A stretch of DNA of 64,000 nucleotides from Propionibacteriaceae bacterium (GTDB lineage Bacteria; Actinomycetota; Actinomycetes; Propionibacteriales; Propionibacteriaceae): positions 1 to 64,000 of the forward strand of contig JAISTQ010000065.1 of assembly GCA_031272505.1 (NCBI GenBank), read 5' to 3'. Under the pieces are notes generated by a model that searched no databases, was not told the DNA's origin, and saw nothing but the letters and a program-made list of their open reading frames with translations. The position numbers and the translations under genes are program-made. Position 1 is the stretch's first letter, and the number at the start of each line of letters is the position of its first letter. This document shows, in pieces, positions 34,332 through 40,858 of this stretch.

Positions 34332-34841
34332 GTGGCGACGGGGGTCGCCTGGGGGCTGTTTACCTTATTCGCCATCCCACTCGCGATTATTGACGCGCTC
34401 ACCGCGCGGCTGCCAAATCTCTTGATGTACCCCGCTTTGGGCTGCTCGCTCGCCTGGGTGTTGCTGTCCAGTTCGCTGATCGTCCCGCCCGCGTCCTTCT
34501 GGGCGGTGGCCAGCCCGGCGTTGGCCGGTTCGCTGATCGGCGGCCTGACGTTGCTCTTCGTCTGGTACTCCGGCAAACGCCGCGCCCGCTCCCGCACCGG
34601 AGACCGCGACGCCCTCTCTCCGCTCGGCTTCGGCGACGTCCGCCTCGGCTTCCTGCTCGGCATCCCCACCGGCCTGCTGGGCACCATGTACCCCGTCATC
34701 GCGCTGTTGGTGGGCTCGGTGTTCGCCGTCGGTTACGGCCTCGCCCGCAAACCCGCCTCCGGCTACCCCTTCGGCCCCTTCCTCATCCTCGGCGCCTACC
34801 TCGCTGGAGCGGTAGCGCTGGCGGTTGATTTTCTCAGTTGA
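34332..34841 (+). CDS. Short A24-type prepilin peptidase
   Basis: A 169-residue polytopic membrane protein with about six helices. The two catalytic aspartates of the aspartic prepilin peptidases are visible: AIIDALTARLPN near residue 20 and GFGDVRLGFLLG near residue 98. It lacks the N-terminal methyltransferase part found in long PilD-type enzymes. It should cut leader peptides of type IV or Flp prepilins, but no prepilin gene is in the window. The GTG at 34332 is the start. Confidence 0.8.
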   Translation: MATGVAWGLFTLFAIPLAIIDALTARLPNLLMYPALGCSLAWVLLSSSLIVPPASFWAVASPALAGSLIGGLTLLFVWYSGKRRARSRTGDRDALSPLGFGDVRLGFLLGIPTGLLGTMYPVIALLVGSVFAVGYGLARKPASGYPFGPFLILGAYLAGAVALAVDFLS

Positions 34842-34842
34842 A

Positions 34843-34865
34843 TGTATATACTATTTGTATATACA
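34843..34865. promoter_or_regulatory. Perfect dyad operator upstream of vapBC
   Basis: TGTATATAC and GTATATACA are exact inverted repeats around TATTT. The site sits in a markedly AT-rich patch, 15 bases before the antitoxin start, with AAAGGGG between. It is the expected place for autoregulation by a VapBC complex. Confidence 0.7.
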
Positions 34866-34880
34866 TAGAAAGGGGTCGAG

Positions 34881-35114
34881 ATGGCTACGGCGCGGCTGTT
34901 TCTAAACAACCTCTCGCAGGCGGTCCGGCTGCCTAAAGAGGTCGCTTTCCCGGATTTCGTGAAAGCGGTGGAAGTGGTGGTTGATGGGGACAAACGCATT
35001 CTCGTTCCGGTCCAGCTCACCTGGGAAAGCTGGTTTGACAGCATGACGCCGGTTGCTGAGGACTTCCTCGCGGATCGAGCTCAGGGGGTAGCGGAGGAAC
35101 GTGATCAGTTGTGA
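34881..35114 (+). CDS. vapB: VapB-type antitoxin
   Basis: A 77-residue AbrB/VapB-like protein. The N-terminal swapped-hairpin DNA-binding part reads RLFLNNLSQAVRLPKEVAF, followed by VEVVVDGDKRILVP. The C-terminal part (WESWFDS... to EERDQL) would bind and block the toxin. The stop overlaps the toxin start (GTGA), the usual arrangement. An AT-rich perfect dyad lies upstream. Confidence 0.88.
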   Translation: MATARLFLNNLSQAVRLPKEVAFPDFVKAVEVVVDGDKRILVPVQLTWESWFDSMTPVAEDFLADRAQGVAEERDQL

Positions 35115-35533
35115 AACCCGCCTATCTGTTGGATACGAATGTGCTGGTGGCTTTGTTGCGCGGTAAAGCACCACATTTGAGGGACAAATTGGCCGCACAT
35201 GCTGGGAAGATAGCGGTCTCGACGGTATCCGTGATGGAGTTGCAGTACGGTGCCAACCTGAGCGATAACCCAGTTGGTTCCCGAAGGAGGGTGAGCGAGT
35301 TGCTCTCGCTGGTGCAAGTCCTTCCTTTCGACGAAGCCGCCGCGAAACACACTGGGTTTATCCGAGCCGCGTTGAAGCAGGCGGGCACTCCGATTTGCCC
35401 TTTCGATTCCCAAATCGCGGGTCATGCCCGTTCCCGATCTCTCACGGTGGTGACGAACAACACCCGGGAGTTTGCGCGGGTGGAAGGTTTAGCGGTGACC
35501 GACTGGCAGGCAGATTCTCCGCCCGTTGCGTGA
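35111..35533 (+). CDS. vapC: VapC-type PIN-domain toxin
   Basis: A 140-residue PIN ribonuclease. Acidic active-site residues lie in YLLDTNVLVALLRG (Asp), VSVMELQYGA (Glu) and CPFDSQIAGHARS (Asp), and the VVTNNTREFARV motif is typical. VapC toxins cleave tRNA or rRNA. Its GTG overlaps the antitoxin stop. The pair sits between unrelated genes in locally AT-richer DNA, which suggests acquisition by transfer. Confidence 0.9.
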   Translation: MKPAYLLDTNVLVALLRGKAPHLRDKLAAHAGKIAVSTVSVMELQYGANLSDNPVGSRRRVSELLSLVQVLPFDEAAAKHTGFIRAALKQAGTPICPFDSQIAGHARSRSLTVVTNNTREFARVEGLAVTDWQADSPPVA

Positions 35534-35561
35534 ACGTGACATCGCGGCGTTAGCTACCGGC

Positions 35562-35567
35562 TAGGGT
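35562..35567 (+). promoter_or_regulatory. -10 box of the quinone-reductase-like gene
   Basis: TAGGGT is followed by six bases and the ATG at 35574, the leaderless pattern. Confidence 0.45.
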
Positions 35568-35573
35568 GAGGAT

Positions 35574-36182
35574 ATGAGCAGAGTACTTGTGGTGTGGGCG
35601 CATCCGAAAGCGGAGTCGTTCACGGCGGTGGTGGCGGCTGAGGTGCTGCGGGCGGCGGCGAAGGTCGGGGCCGTGGTGGAAGAATCGGATCTCTATCGCA
35701 ACGGATTCGATCCGCGATACAGCTTGGCGGATTTTGAGCGGTTCAACGCGGGCGGCAAGGGCGTGGCCACTCCCGATGTGCTGGAGGAGCAGGCCAAGCT
35801 GGCGGCGGCGGACGGCATCGCCTTCGTCTTTCCGGTGTGGTGGTGGTCGGTGCCCGCCTATCTGAAAGGCTATATCGAGCGGGTGATCACCCGGGGCTTC
35901 GCCTATGGCCACAGTGACACGGGCGAGGCCATCAAGCAATTGGCGGGCAAGAAGATCCGGCTCATCGCGTTGACGGCCAGCCCCGACGACACCTACGAAT
36001 CCGAGGGCTTCGTCACCGCGATGCAAACCCAGCTCGTCCACGGCATCTTCGAGCTTTACTGCCGGGTCACCGACGTCAAACTGGAGTACTTCTACCACGT
36101 GACGGGCACCCGGCCCGGCGACGACGCCTCCCAAGCCCTCTTGGAACGCGCCGCCGCCATCGGTGCCGAGTTAGCTATTTGA
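35574..36182 (+). CDS. NAD(P)H oxidoreductase, flavodoxin-like fold (NQO/MdaB-like)
   Basis: A 202-residue flavoprotein. The FMN/FAD phosphate loop is at the start (VLVVWAHPKAESFTAVVAAE). The second cofactor loop reads FVFPVWWWSVPAYLKGYIER, the hallmark of the NQO1/MdaB/KefF group. It probably reduces quinones or related electrophiles with two electrons. It starts at a leaderless ATG, 41 bp after vapC. No partner genes are evident. Confidence 0.82.
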   Translation: MSRVLVVWAHPKAESFTAVVAAEVLRAAAKVGAVVEESDLYRNGFDPRYSLADFERFNAGGKGVATPDVLEEQAKLAAADGIAFVFPVWWWSVPAYLKGYIERVITRGFAYGHSDTGEAIKQLAGKKIRLIALTASPDDTYESEGFVTAMQTQLVHGIFELYCRVTDVKLEYFYHVTGTRPGDDASQALLERAAAIGAELAI

Positions 36183-36261
36183 TCTGGACGGCTTACGCGG
36201 ATCGATTGTTTAGGTCTGATTAAAGGCATTTAAAGGCCTTGGGGTGGCGGCGCTCTAGTTT

Positions 36262-36267
36262 TAGGAT
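36262..36267 (+). promoter_or_regulatory. -10 box of ald
   Basis: TAGGAT is followed by seven bases and the ATG at 36275, again without a ribosome-binding site of normal spacing. Confidence 0.45.
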
Positions 36268-36274
36268 GGTGGGT

Positions 36275-37402
36275 ATGAGTTTGATTGTGGGAGTTCCCAA
36301 GGAGATCAAGGACAACGAGAATCGGGTGGCGATCACGCCCGATGGCGTGTTCGAATTGGCTCACCATGGGCATTCGGTTTTGATTCAGGCGGGGGCTGGC
36401 GAAGGCTCCCGGTTCGCGGATGCGGAGTTCGTCGAGGCGGGGGCGACCATCGTCCCGACGGCGGCGGACGTTTTTGCGGGGGCGGATCTGATCGTCAAGG
36501 TGAAAGAGCCGATTCCGGCTGAGTACGGGCTCTTCAAGGAGGGCCAGCAGCTCTTCACCTATCTGCATCTGGCGGCGGACGAGCAGCAGACCCGGTTCCT
36601 GCTGGAGCGCAAGATTGACGCGATTGGCTACGAGGTGGTGCAGACCGCTGACGGGCGGCTGCCGCTGCTGGCTCCGATGAGCGAGGTGGCCGGGCGGATG
36701 GCCGTGCAGGCGGCCGCGCACCATTTGGAGAGCCCGCGCGGCGGGGCCGGGATTCTGCTCGGCGGCGTGCCCGGCACCCCAGCGGCGAAGGTCACCATCA
36801 TCGGCGGCGGCGTCGCGGGCACCGAGGCGGCGAAGATCGCGCTCGGGATGCGGGCGATCACCCGCGTGCTCGATCTGAATCCGGCGCGCTTGGCCTATCT
36901 GGCCGATTTCACCGGCGGGCGGCTCGATCTGGTGGTGCCGAACCGGATTCGCACCGCCCAGTACGTCGCCGAATCTGACGTGGTGATCGGTGCGGTGCTC
37001 GTCCCTGGCGCGAAGACGCCGAAGGTGGTCACCCGCGAGATGATCGCGTCGATGCGGCCCGGCTCGGTGGTGGTGGACATCGCCATCGACCAAGGCGGCT
37101 GCTTCGAGACCAGTCGGCCCACCACGCACGCCAACCCGACTTACGTCGAGGAGGGCGTCATCCACTATTGCGTGGCCAACATTCCGGGAGCGGTGGCGCG
37201 GACGTCAACCCTGGCGCTGACGGCGTCCACCCTGCCCTATCTGGTGCAGGTGGCCGACAAGGGCATCCGGGGCGCGGCGAAAGCCAATCCGGCGTTGTAC
37301 GCGGGGCTTTCCACGCTCGGCGGGCAGTTGGTGAGCGCCCCGGTAGGTGAAGCGCACGGGATCGACGTGGTGGATCCGCAGGGTTTACGAATCAACTCTT
37401 AA
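36275..37402 (+). CDS. ald: Alanine dehydrogenase
   Basis: A 375-residue enzyme interconverting alanine and pyruvate plus ammonia with NAD. The substrate site has VGVPKEIKDNENRVAITP, VKVKEPIPAEY and LFTYLHLAAD. The Rossmann region has VTIIGGGVAGTEAAKIALGM and later VVVDIAIDQGGC. Length and order of motifs match the family. The ATG at 36275 is probably leaderless; an upstream in-frame start lacks family similarity. It ends with a four-base overlap against the convergent receiver gene. Confidence 0.95.
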   Translation: MSLIVGVPKEIKDNENRVAITPDGVFELAHHGHSVLIQAGAGEGSRFADAEFVEAGATIVPTAADVFAGADLIVKVKEPIPAEYGLFKEGQQLFTYLHLAADEQQTRFLLERKIDAIGYEVVQTADGRLPLLAPMSEVAGRMAVQAAAHHLESPRGGAGILLGGVPGTPAAKVTIIGGGVAGTEAAKIALGMRAITRVLDLNPARLAYLADFTGGRLDLVVPNRIRTAQYVAESDVVIGAVLVPGAKTPKVVTREMIASMRPGSVVVDIAIDQGGCFETSRPTTHANPTYVEEGVIHYCVANIPGAVARTSTLALTASTLPYLVQVADKGIRGAAKANPALYAGLSTLGGQLVSAPVGEAHGIDVVDPQGLRINS

Positions 37403-37779
37403 CGTAATAGCTTGGCGACCAAGCCCGGAAACTCCAACGGGTTGATCGGGCTCATGGTGACGGCCTCCGCGCCGGACCAAGTGGCCAGCCAGGCGTCCGC
37501 CACGCGCACCACCAGCAGCAGCACCGGGGGTGGATCAGCCAGCTCGTCCTTGATGCGATGCGCGATGCCAAACCCGCCGGACGGATTCGCCTCGCCATCC
37601 AAGATGGCCAGATCGAACTTGCCCGAATCCAACGCCTGGAACACGATCGGCTCAGTGGCCGCCTCGGTGATCTCCAGGGGCGGGACGTCCGCGGCGACGC
37701 GCTTGCCCAGCGCGGCCTTCACCGCCTCGCGGACGGTGCGATCAGACGAGTACAGCAGGATGGCAGCGGTATCAGACAT
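37399..37779 (-). CDS. Stand-alone, degenerate receiver-like protein
   Basis: A 126-residue single-domain protein with a CheY-like pattern. FDLAILDGEANPSGGFG holds the Asp at the phosphoacceptor position. The usual acidic pair at the first strand is only one Asp (LLYSSDRTV), and the conserved Lys-Pro is Ser-Pro (VTMSPINPLEF). Normal phosphotransfer is therefore doubtful. I chose the ATG at 37779, which has GGAG seven bases upstream, over a GTG six bases earlier. It sits between erpA and ald on the erpA strand, 43 bp from erpA. Confidence 0.7.
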   Translation of the reverse strand: MSDTAAILLYSSDRTVREAVKAALGKRVAADVPPLEITEAATEPIVFQALDSGKFDLAILDGEANPSGGFGIAHRIKDELADPPPVLLLVVRVADAWLATWSGAEAVTMSPINPLEFPGLVAKLLR

Positions 37780-37821
37780 TTTCACTCTCCGGTTTTCCCC
37801 ACATTCTAGAGGAAACGAGAG

Positions 37822-38202
37822 TTAGCAGTTGCCGCAACCACAGCCGGCGGGGGCGGGAGTCTCCTCGCCCGCCTGGAAGCTGTTCCCACACCGGCATGAA
37901 GCGGTGACGTTCGGGTTGTCGATGGTGAAGCCCATCTGCTGCAGCGTCTCCACGAAATCAATGGTGGAGCCCTTCACATACGGGTAGCTCATCGCATCGG
38001 TGACCAACTTCACCCCGAAACTCTCCGCCTTCACATCACCCTCATACTCGGCGTCGTCCAACGAGAGCTCGTAGCGAAACCCCGAGCACCCGCCCGGCGC
38101 CACCGCCACCCGCAACGCCAAATTCGCAAAATCCGGCTCCGTCGCCGCCAACGCCTTCACCTTCGTGGCCGCGGCCTCCGTCAACATCAACACATCACTC
38201 AT
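37822..38202 (-). CDS. erpA: ErpA/IscA-type iron-sulfur cluster carrier
   Basis: A 126-residue A-type carrier. The three cluster cysteines are in place: APGGCSGFRYEL and TASCRCGNSF. The protein has an extra C-terminal tail, PAPAGCGCGNC, with three more cysteines that ordinary IscA proteins lack. It would pass Fe-S clusters to enzymes such as LipA, which lies 9 kb away. The start is an ATG seven bases after TAACCT. A perfect 7-bp dyad (38236-38250) covers the expected -35 region. Confidence 0.9.
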   Translation of the reverse strand: MSDVLMLTEAAATKVKALAATEPDFANLALRVAVAPGGCSGFRYELSLDDAEYEGDVKAESFGVKLVTDAMSYPYVKGSTIDFVETLQQMGFTIDNPNVTASCRCGNSFQAGEETPAPAGCGCGNC

Positions 38203-38209
38203 GCCACTA

Positions 38210-38215
38210 AGGTTA
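38210..38215 (-). promoter_or_regulatory. -10 box of erpA
   Basis: TAACCT on the minus strand lies seven bases before the erpA ATG at 38202, giving a leaderless layout. Confidence 0.45.
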
Positions 38216-38235
38216 CCCTAATCTCCCTCTCCCGT

Positions 38236-38250
38236 CTCCGGTAACCGGAG
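38236..38250. promoter_or_regulatory. Dyad in the erpA promoter region
   Basis: CTCCGGT-A-ACCGGAG is a perfect inverted repeat with a single central base, placed about 20 bases upstream of the erpA -10 box. It is a candidate operator or a very tight hairpin. Confidence 0.45.
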
Positions 38251-38645
38251 GGCGCAGTCGCGTCTTACTGTGGCTTGCCCTGCCGCCGCTACCCACAATT
38301 TTGAAAACTGGGCGGTTTTCACAAGATCGTGGGTCTGCTCCGACACCGGGACTGGGACCAGTTCGCTCGACGCCATCCCGCATCCTTTCCCGGCTGAAAC
38401 GGCCCCAATCCTTCGGAAATCGACGGTTTTCGCGCGTTCGGCCAACGCCCTCACACGCGGCAAACGACGACCCTCCGGCTATTGCCTCGGGCCGCCGTTT
38501 CTCGAACTTGGCCGGGCTGGTCGTCACACAGTTGAATGGCCGGGCTGGACGGTCGGCCGCAGGTTCGGTGTCGGGTGCCGGTCGGTGGCTGGGTACCAAA
38601 ACCCCGTCAATGAAGATCTCCATAAAAACAAGGCAGCAAACGCAA
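38251..38645. other. Gene-free stretch upstream of erpA
   Basis: No frame here looks like a gene. One extended dyad lies at 38291-38335: ACCCAC/GTGGGT outside and TGAAAAC/GTTTTCA inside. TTGCCCTGCC at about 38276-38285 is complementary to GGCAGGGCAA inside repeat copy A (38716-38725). A GGCCGGGCTGG segment occurs twice near 38510 and 38540. Confidence 0.4.
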
Positions 38646-38835
38646 CCACAAGCACAGAGGGTTATGGGAGGTGGGCCGACCGGCGGGTGGGCGGTGGCCG
38701 CCCGCGAAGGCGAGTGGCAGGGCAACCACGGGTGAACGCCCGCGGACTCTTCGTCCGACGCGGGCCGTCAGCAAACCATGACAAGACACCTGGCCCGCGA
38801 GCGGGGGAAGCGACGCCGAAAAGGAGGGGAAGGGA
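38646..38835. repeat. Intergenic repeat, copy A, with two conserved stems
   Basis: This aligns without gaps to 58221-58410, at about 81% identity over the first 170 positions by hand count. Stem I is GCGGGTGG (38683-38690) with CCGCCCGC (38698-38705) around GCGGTGG, including one G-U pair. Stem II is CGCGGGCC (38759-38766) with GGCCCGCG (38792-38799) around a 25-base loop. The copy ends about 15 bp before the stop of the small gene downstream of DUF3043. On the minus strand it lies between that gene and erpA. Confidence 0.75.
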
Positions 38836-38850
38836 AAGGGTGGGGGTGGG

Positions 38851-39027
38851 TTATTCGGAGAGGCTCATTTGGTAGATGAGGCGGTCGCCGTCGTAGAGGG
38901 AGACTTCGAGGGCGCCGGCGAGGGAGAGGTCGAGGTAGTGCTCGGAGAGCCAGGTTTCGGCGTCGGCTTGGGTTTCGAAGAAGTCGGGGAGGTCGACTTC
39001 GGGGTAGGAGCGCCAGTGGTAGATCAT
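38851..39027 (-). CDS. 58-residue hypothetical protein coupled to DUF3043
   Basis: A small protein beginning MIYHWRSYPEVDLPDFFE and ending IYQMSLSE. It is acidic, with no membrane segment and a predicted alpha/beta mix. The ATG overlaps the stop of the DUF3043 gene (ATGA), so it is co-translated with it. No family is recognised. It is too short for many gene finders but the coupling and residue composition support it. Confidence 0.6.
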   Translation of the reverse strand: MIYHWRSYPEVDLPDFFETQADAETWLSEHYLDLSLAGALEVSLYDGDRLIYQMSLSE

Positions 39028-39644
39028 CAGATCTGCTCGCCGGATTTGACGCGGGGCTTTGGCTGCCGGAAGCGCTTGATGTTGATGGAGCGGGAGATGC
39101 CGTAGGTCATCAGGCCTTTGAGCGGCTCGTTCGGGATGCGCTCGGCGGCGAGCTTCTTGAAGCCGCGCCACATCAGGAAGATGTCGAGGATCAAGAACAG
39201 CAGGAAGGCCCAGACCGCGTAGCTCATCACCATCACCAAGGTGGGGTTTTGGGTGCCGCTGCCGATTGTCAACTGCAAGGCGAGCAGCACCATCAGAATC
39301 GGCATCGTCCAAGCGGAGATCGAGCGGCGGGAATCCACCCAGTCGCGCAGCAGCACCCGACCCGGAGATTTCTCGATGCGCTCAAAAGCCTCAGCCCGCT
39401 CCTTTTGGCGGTCCTGGCGTTCCTTCAAGCGCATTTCCGAGGGCGTCATCGACGGGCGCATCCGCTCGCGGCGGGCGGCTTCGGCCGCTTTGCGTGACGG
39501 CGTGGGCACCTGCTTTTTCGCGGGCGCGGTGCTGGTGGCTTCCGGCTCGCTGACGGCTTCCGTCGCCGGGGCGGCTTTCTTGACCGGCTCAGCCGGTTTG
39601 GCCGACTCTTTCGGCTCGCGCTCGTATGACTTGAATAAACCCAC
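39027..39644 (-). CDS. DUF3043 membrane protein
   Basis: A 205-residue protein. The first 60 residues are Ala/Pro/Lys/Glu-rich and probably disordered. The family block follows: PTPSRKAAEAARRERMRPSM with a charged helix KERQDRQKERAEAFERIEKS. Two membrane helices lie at about 108-127 and 138-158, and a basic tail ends the protein. DUF3043 proteins are actinobacterial and of unknown function, usually near an IscA-like gene as here. The GTG at 39644 is eight bases after TAGACT. Confidence 0.8.
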   Translation of the reverse strand: MGLFKSYEREPKESAKPAEPVKKAAPATEAVSEPEATSTAPAKKQVPTPSRKAAEAARRERMRPSMTPSEMRLKERQDRQKERAEAFERIEKSPGRVLLRDWVDSRRSISAWTMPILMVLLALQLTIGSGTQNPTLVMVMSYAVWAFLLFLILDIFLMWRGFKKLAAERIPNEPLKGLMTYGISRSINIKRFRQPKPRVKSGEQI

Positions 39645-39652
39645 GAGGGGTA

Positions 39653-39658
39653 AGTCTA
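39653..39658 (-). promoter_or_regulatory. -10 box of the DUF3043 gene
   Basis: TAGACT on the minus strand lies eight bases before the GTG at 39644, immediately after the end of gcvT at 39659. Confidence 0.4.
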
Positions 39659-40738
39659 CTATCTAACGTGTGACGGCACGAACGGAGGCTTGGTGACGGT
39701 GAAGGGCTCGGTGCGGCTGCGGATCTGGACTTGCACGGTGTCACCGGGCTGGACGGCGGCGTCCAGATAGGCCAAGCCGATGCCGATCTCCAAGCTGGGG
39801 GAGAAGGTACCGGAGGTGGTCACCCCGAGCTCGGCCTCGCCGCTGGCGTCGAGCACTGTCATCGTCGGGCGCGGGATCGCCCGGCTGGCCGATTTCAGCC
39901 CCCAGAGCTTCTGCTTCGGCCCGGCCTCGCGTTCGGCGCGGAGCAACTCGGAGCCCCAGAACGTCTCCTTCTTCCAGCCGACCGCCCAGCCGACCTGCGC
40001 CTGCACCGGGGTGACGGAAGTGCTCAACTCGTGGCCGTGCAGCGGATAGCCCATCTCGGTGCGCAGCGTGTCGCGGGCACCCAGGCCGCACGGCAGGATG
40101 CCGAACGGCTCACCCGCCGCCAAGATTTCATCCCACAACGCCGGGGCGGCAGCGGAAGCCAGCACCAGCTCATAGCCCCACTCGCCGGTGTAGCCCGTCC
40201 GGCAGACCGTCATCGCGTCCAGCCGGGAGAAGCTCATGTATTCCAGATCGGTGGGCAGCCCGATGGCCGTCAACACGGCGGCGGATTGCGGCCCTTGGAC
40301 GGCGATCACCGCATAGTCGTCGTGCCGGTTCTGAATCTCGATCTCGGGCGGGGCGAACGTCTGCAGCCGCGCCACCACGGCGGCGGTGTTCGCGGCGTTG
40401 GGGATCAGGAAGACGTCATCCTCGCCGTCCAGATAGGCGATCAGATCGTCGATCACGCCACCTAAATCGTCACAAGCCAGGGTGTATTGCGCTTGGCCCG
40501 GCGCGATGCGGCGCAGATCATTCGTCAAGCAGGTGTTCAGGAAGGCGGCCGCACCCGGCCCGCGCACGGTGGCCTTCCCCAGGTGGCTGACGTCGAACAC
40601 CCCGACCGCGTTGCGCACGGCCTGATGCTCGGCGACGATGCCAGAGTACGAGATGGGCATCCCCCAACCGCCGAACTCGGCAAATTTGGCGCCCAATGCG
40701 CGATGTCGGGAATCCAAGGGGGACAACTTCAACGGCAT
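39659..40738 (-). CDS. gcvT: Aminomethyltransferase (glycine cleavage T protein)
   Basis: A 359-residue folate-dependent enzyme. It has the N-terminal [20 protein letters not shown] and [11 protein letters not shown], the [19 protein letters not shown] block with the folate-site residues, [25 protein letters not shown] and [20 protein letters not shown]. The motifs match true GcvT rather than YgfZ. No gcvP or gcvH is in the window. In mycobacteria gcvT also lies near pepB and the E2-lipB-lipA group, so the location is conserved. The ATG at 40738 is six bases after TACACT. Confidence 0.9.
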   Translation of the reverse strand: MPLKLSPLDSRHRALGAKFAEFGGWGMPISYSGIVAEHQAVRNAVGVFDVSHLGKATVRGPGAAAFLNTCLTNDLRRIAPGQAQYTLACDDLGGVIDDLIAYLDGEDDVFLIPNAANTAAVVARLQTFAPPEIEIQNRHDDYAVIAVQGPQSAAVLTAIGLPTDLEYMSFSRLDAMTVCRTGYTGEWGYELVLASAAAPALWDEILAAGEPFGILPCGLGARDTLRTEMGYPLHGHELSTSVTPVQAQVGWAVGWKKETFWGSELLRAEREAGPKQKLWGLKSASRAIPRPTMTVLDASGEAELGVTTSGTFSPSLEIGIGLAYLDAAVQPGDTVQVQIRSRTEPFTVTKPPFVPSHVR

Positions 40739-40744
40739 GAGGCA

Positions 40745-40750
40745 AGTGTA
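40745..40750 (-). promoter_or_regulatory. -10 box of gcvT
   Basis: TACACT on the minus strand is followed by six bases and the gcvT ATG, the leaderless pattern. Confidence 0.45.
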
Positions 40751-40858
40751 AAGACCGATTGTTTCGGTTGGGGGGCTGTCCACGTCACTTTGCGGACTGG
40801 GAGCGGGGAAAAGCTGGCGCGGCTATCCTGTAGAGGAGTACTTACGAGAGGTTCATCC

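Noticed and set aside
34881..36182. VapBC plus flavoprotein as a new defence island
   Set aside because: Only a standard toxin-antitoxin pair and a common quinone-reductase-like enzyme are present, with no nuclease, helicase or sensor gene linking them.
38301..38735. Possible 144-residue protein covering part of repeat copy A
   Set aside because: Open frames exist in several phases on both strands at both repeat copies, and similarity between copies is at the DNA level in every frame. Structure conservation explains it better than coding.
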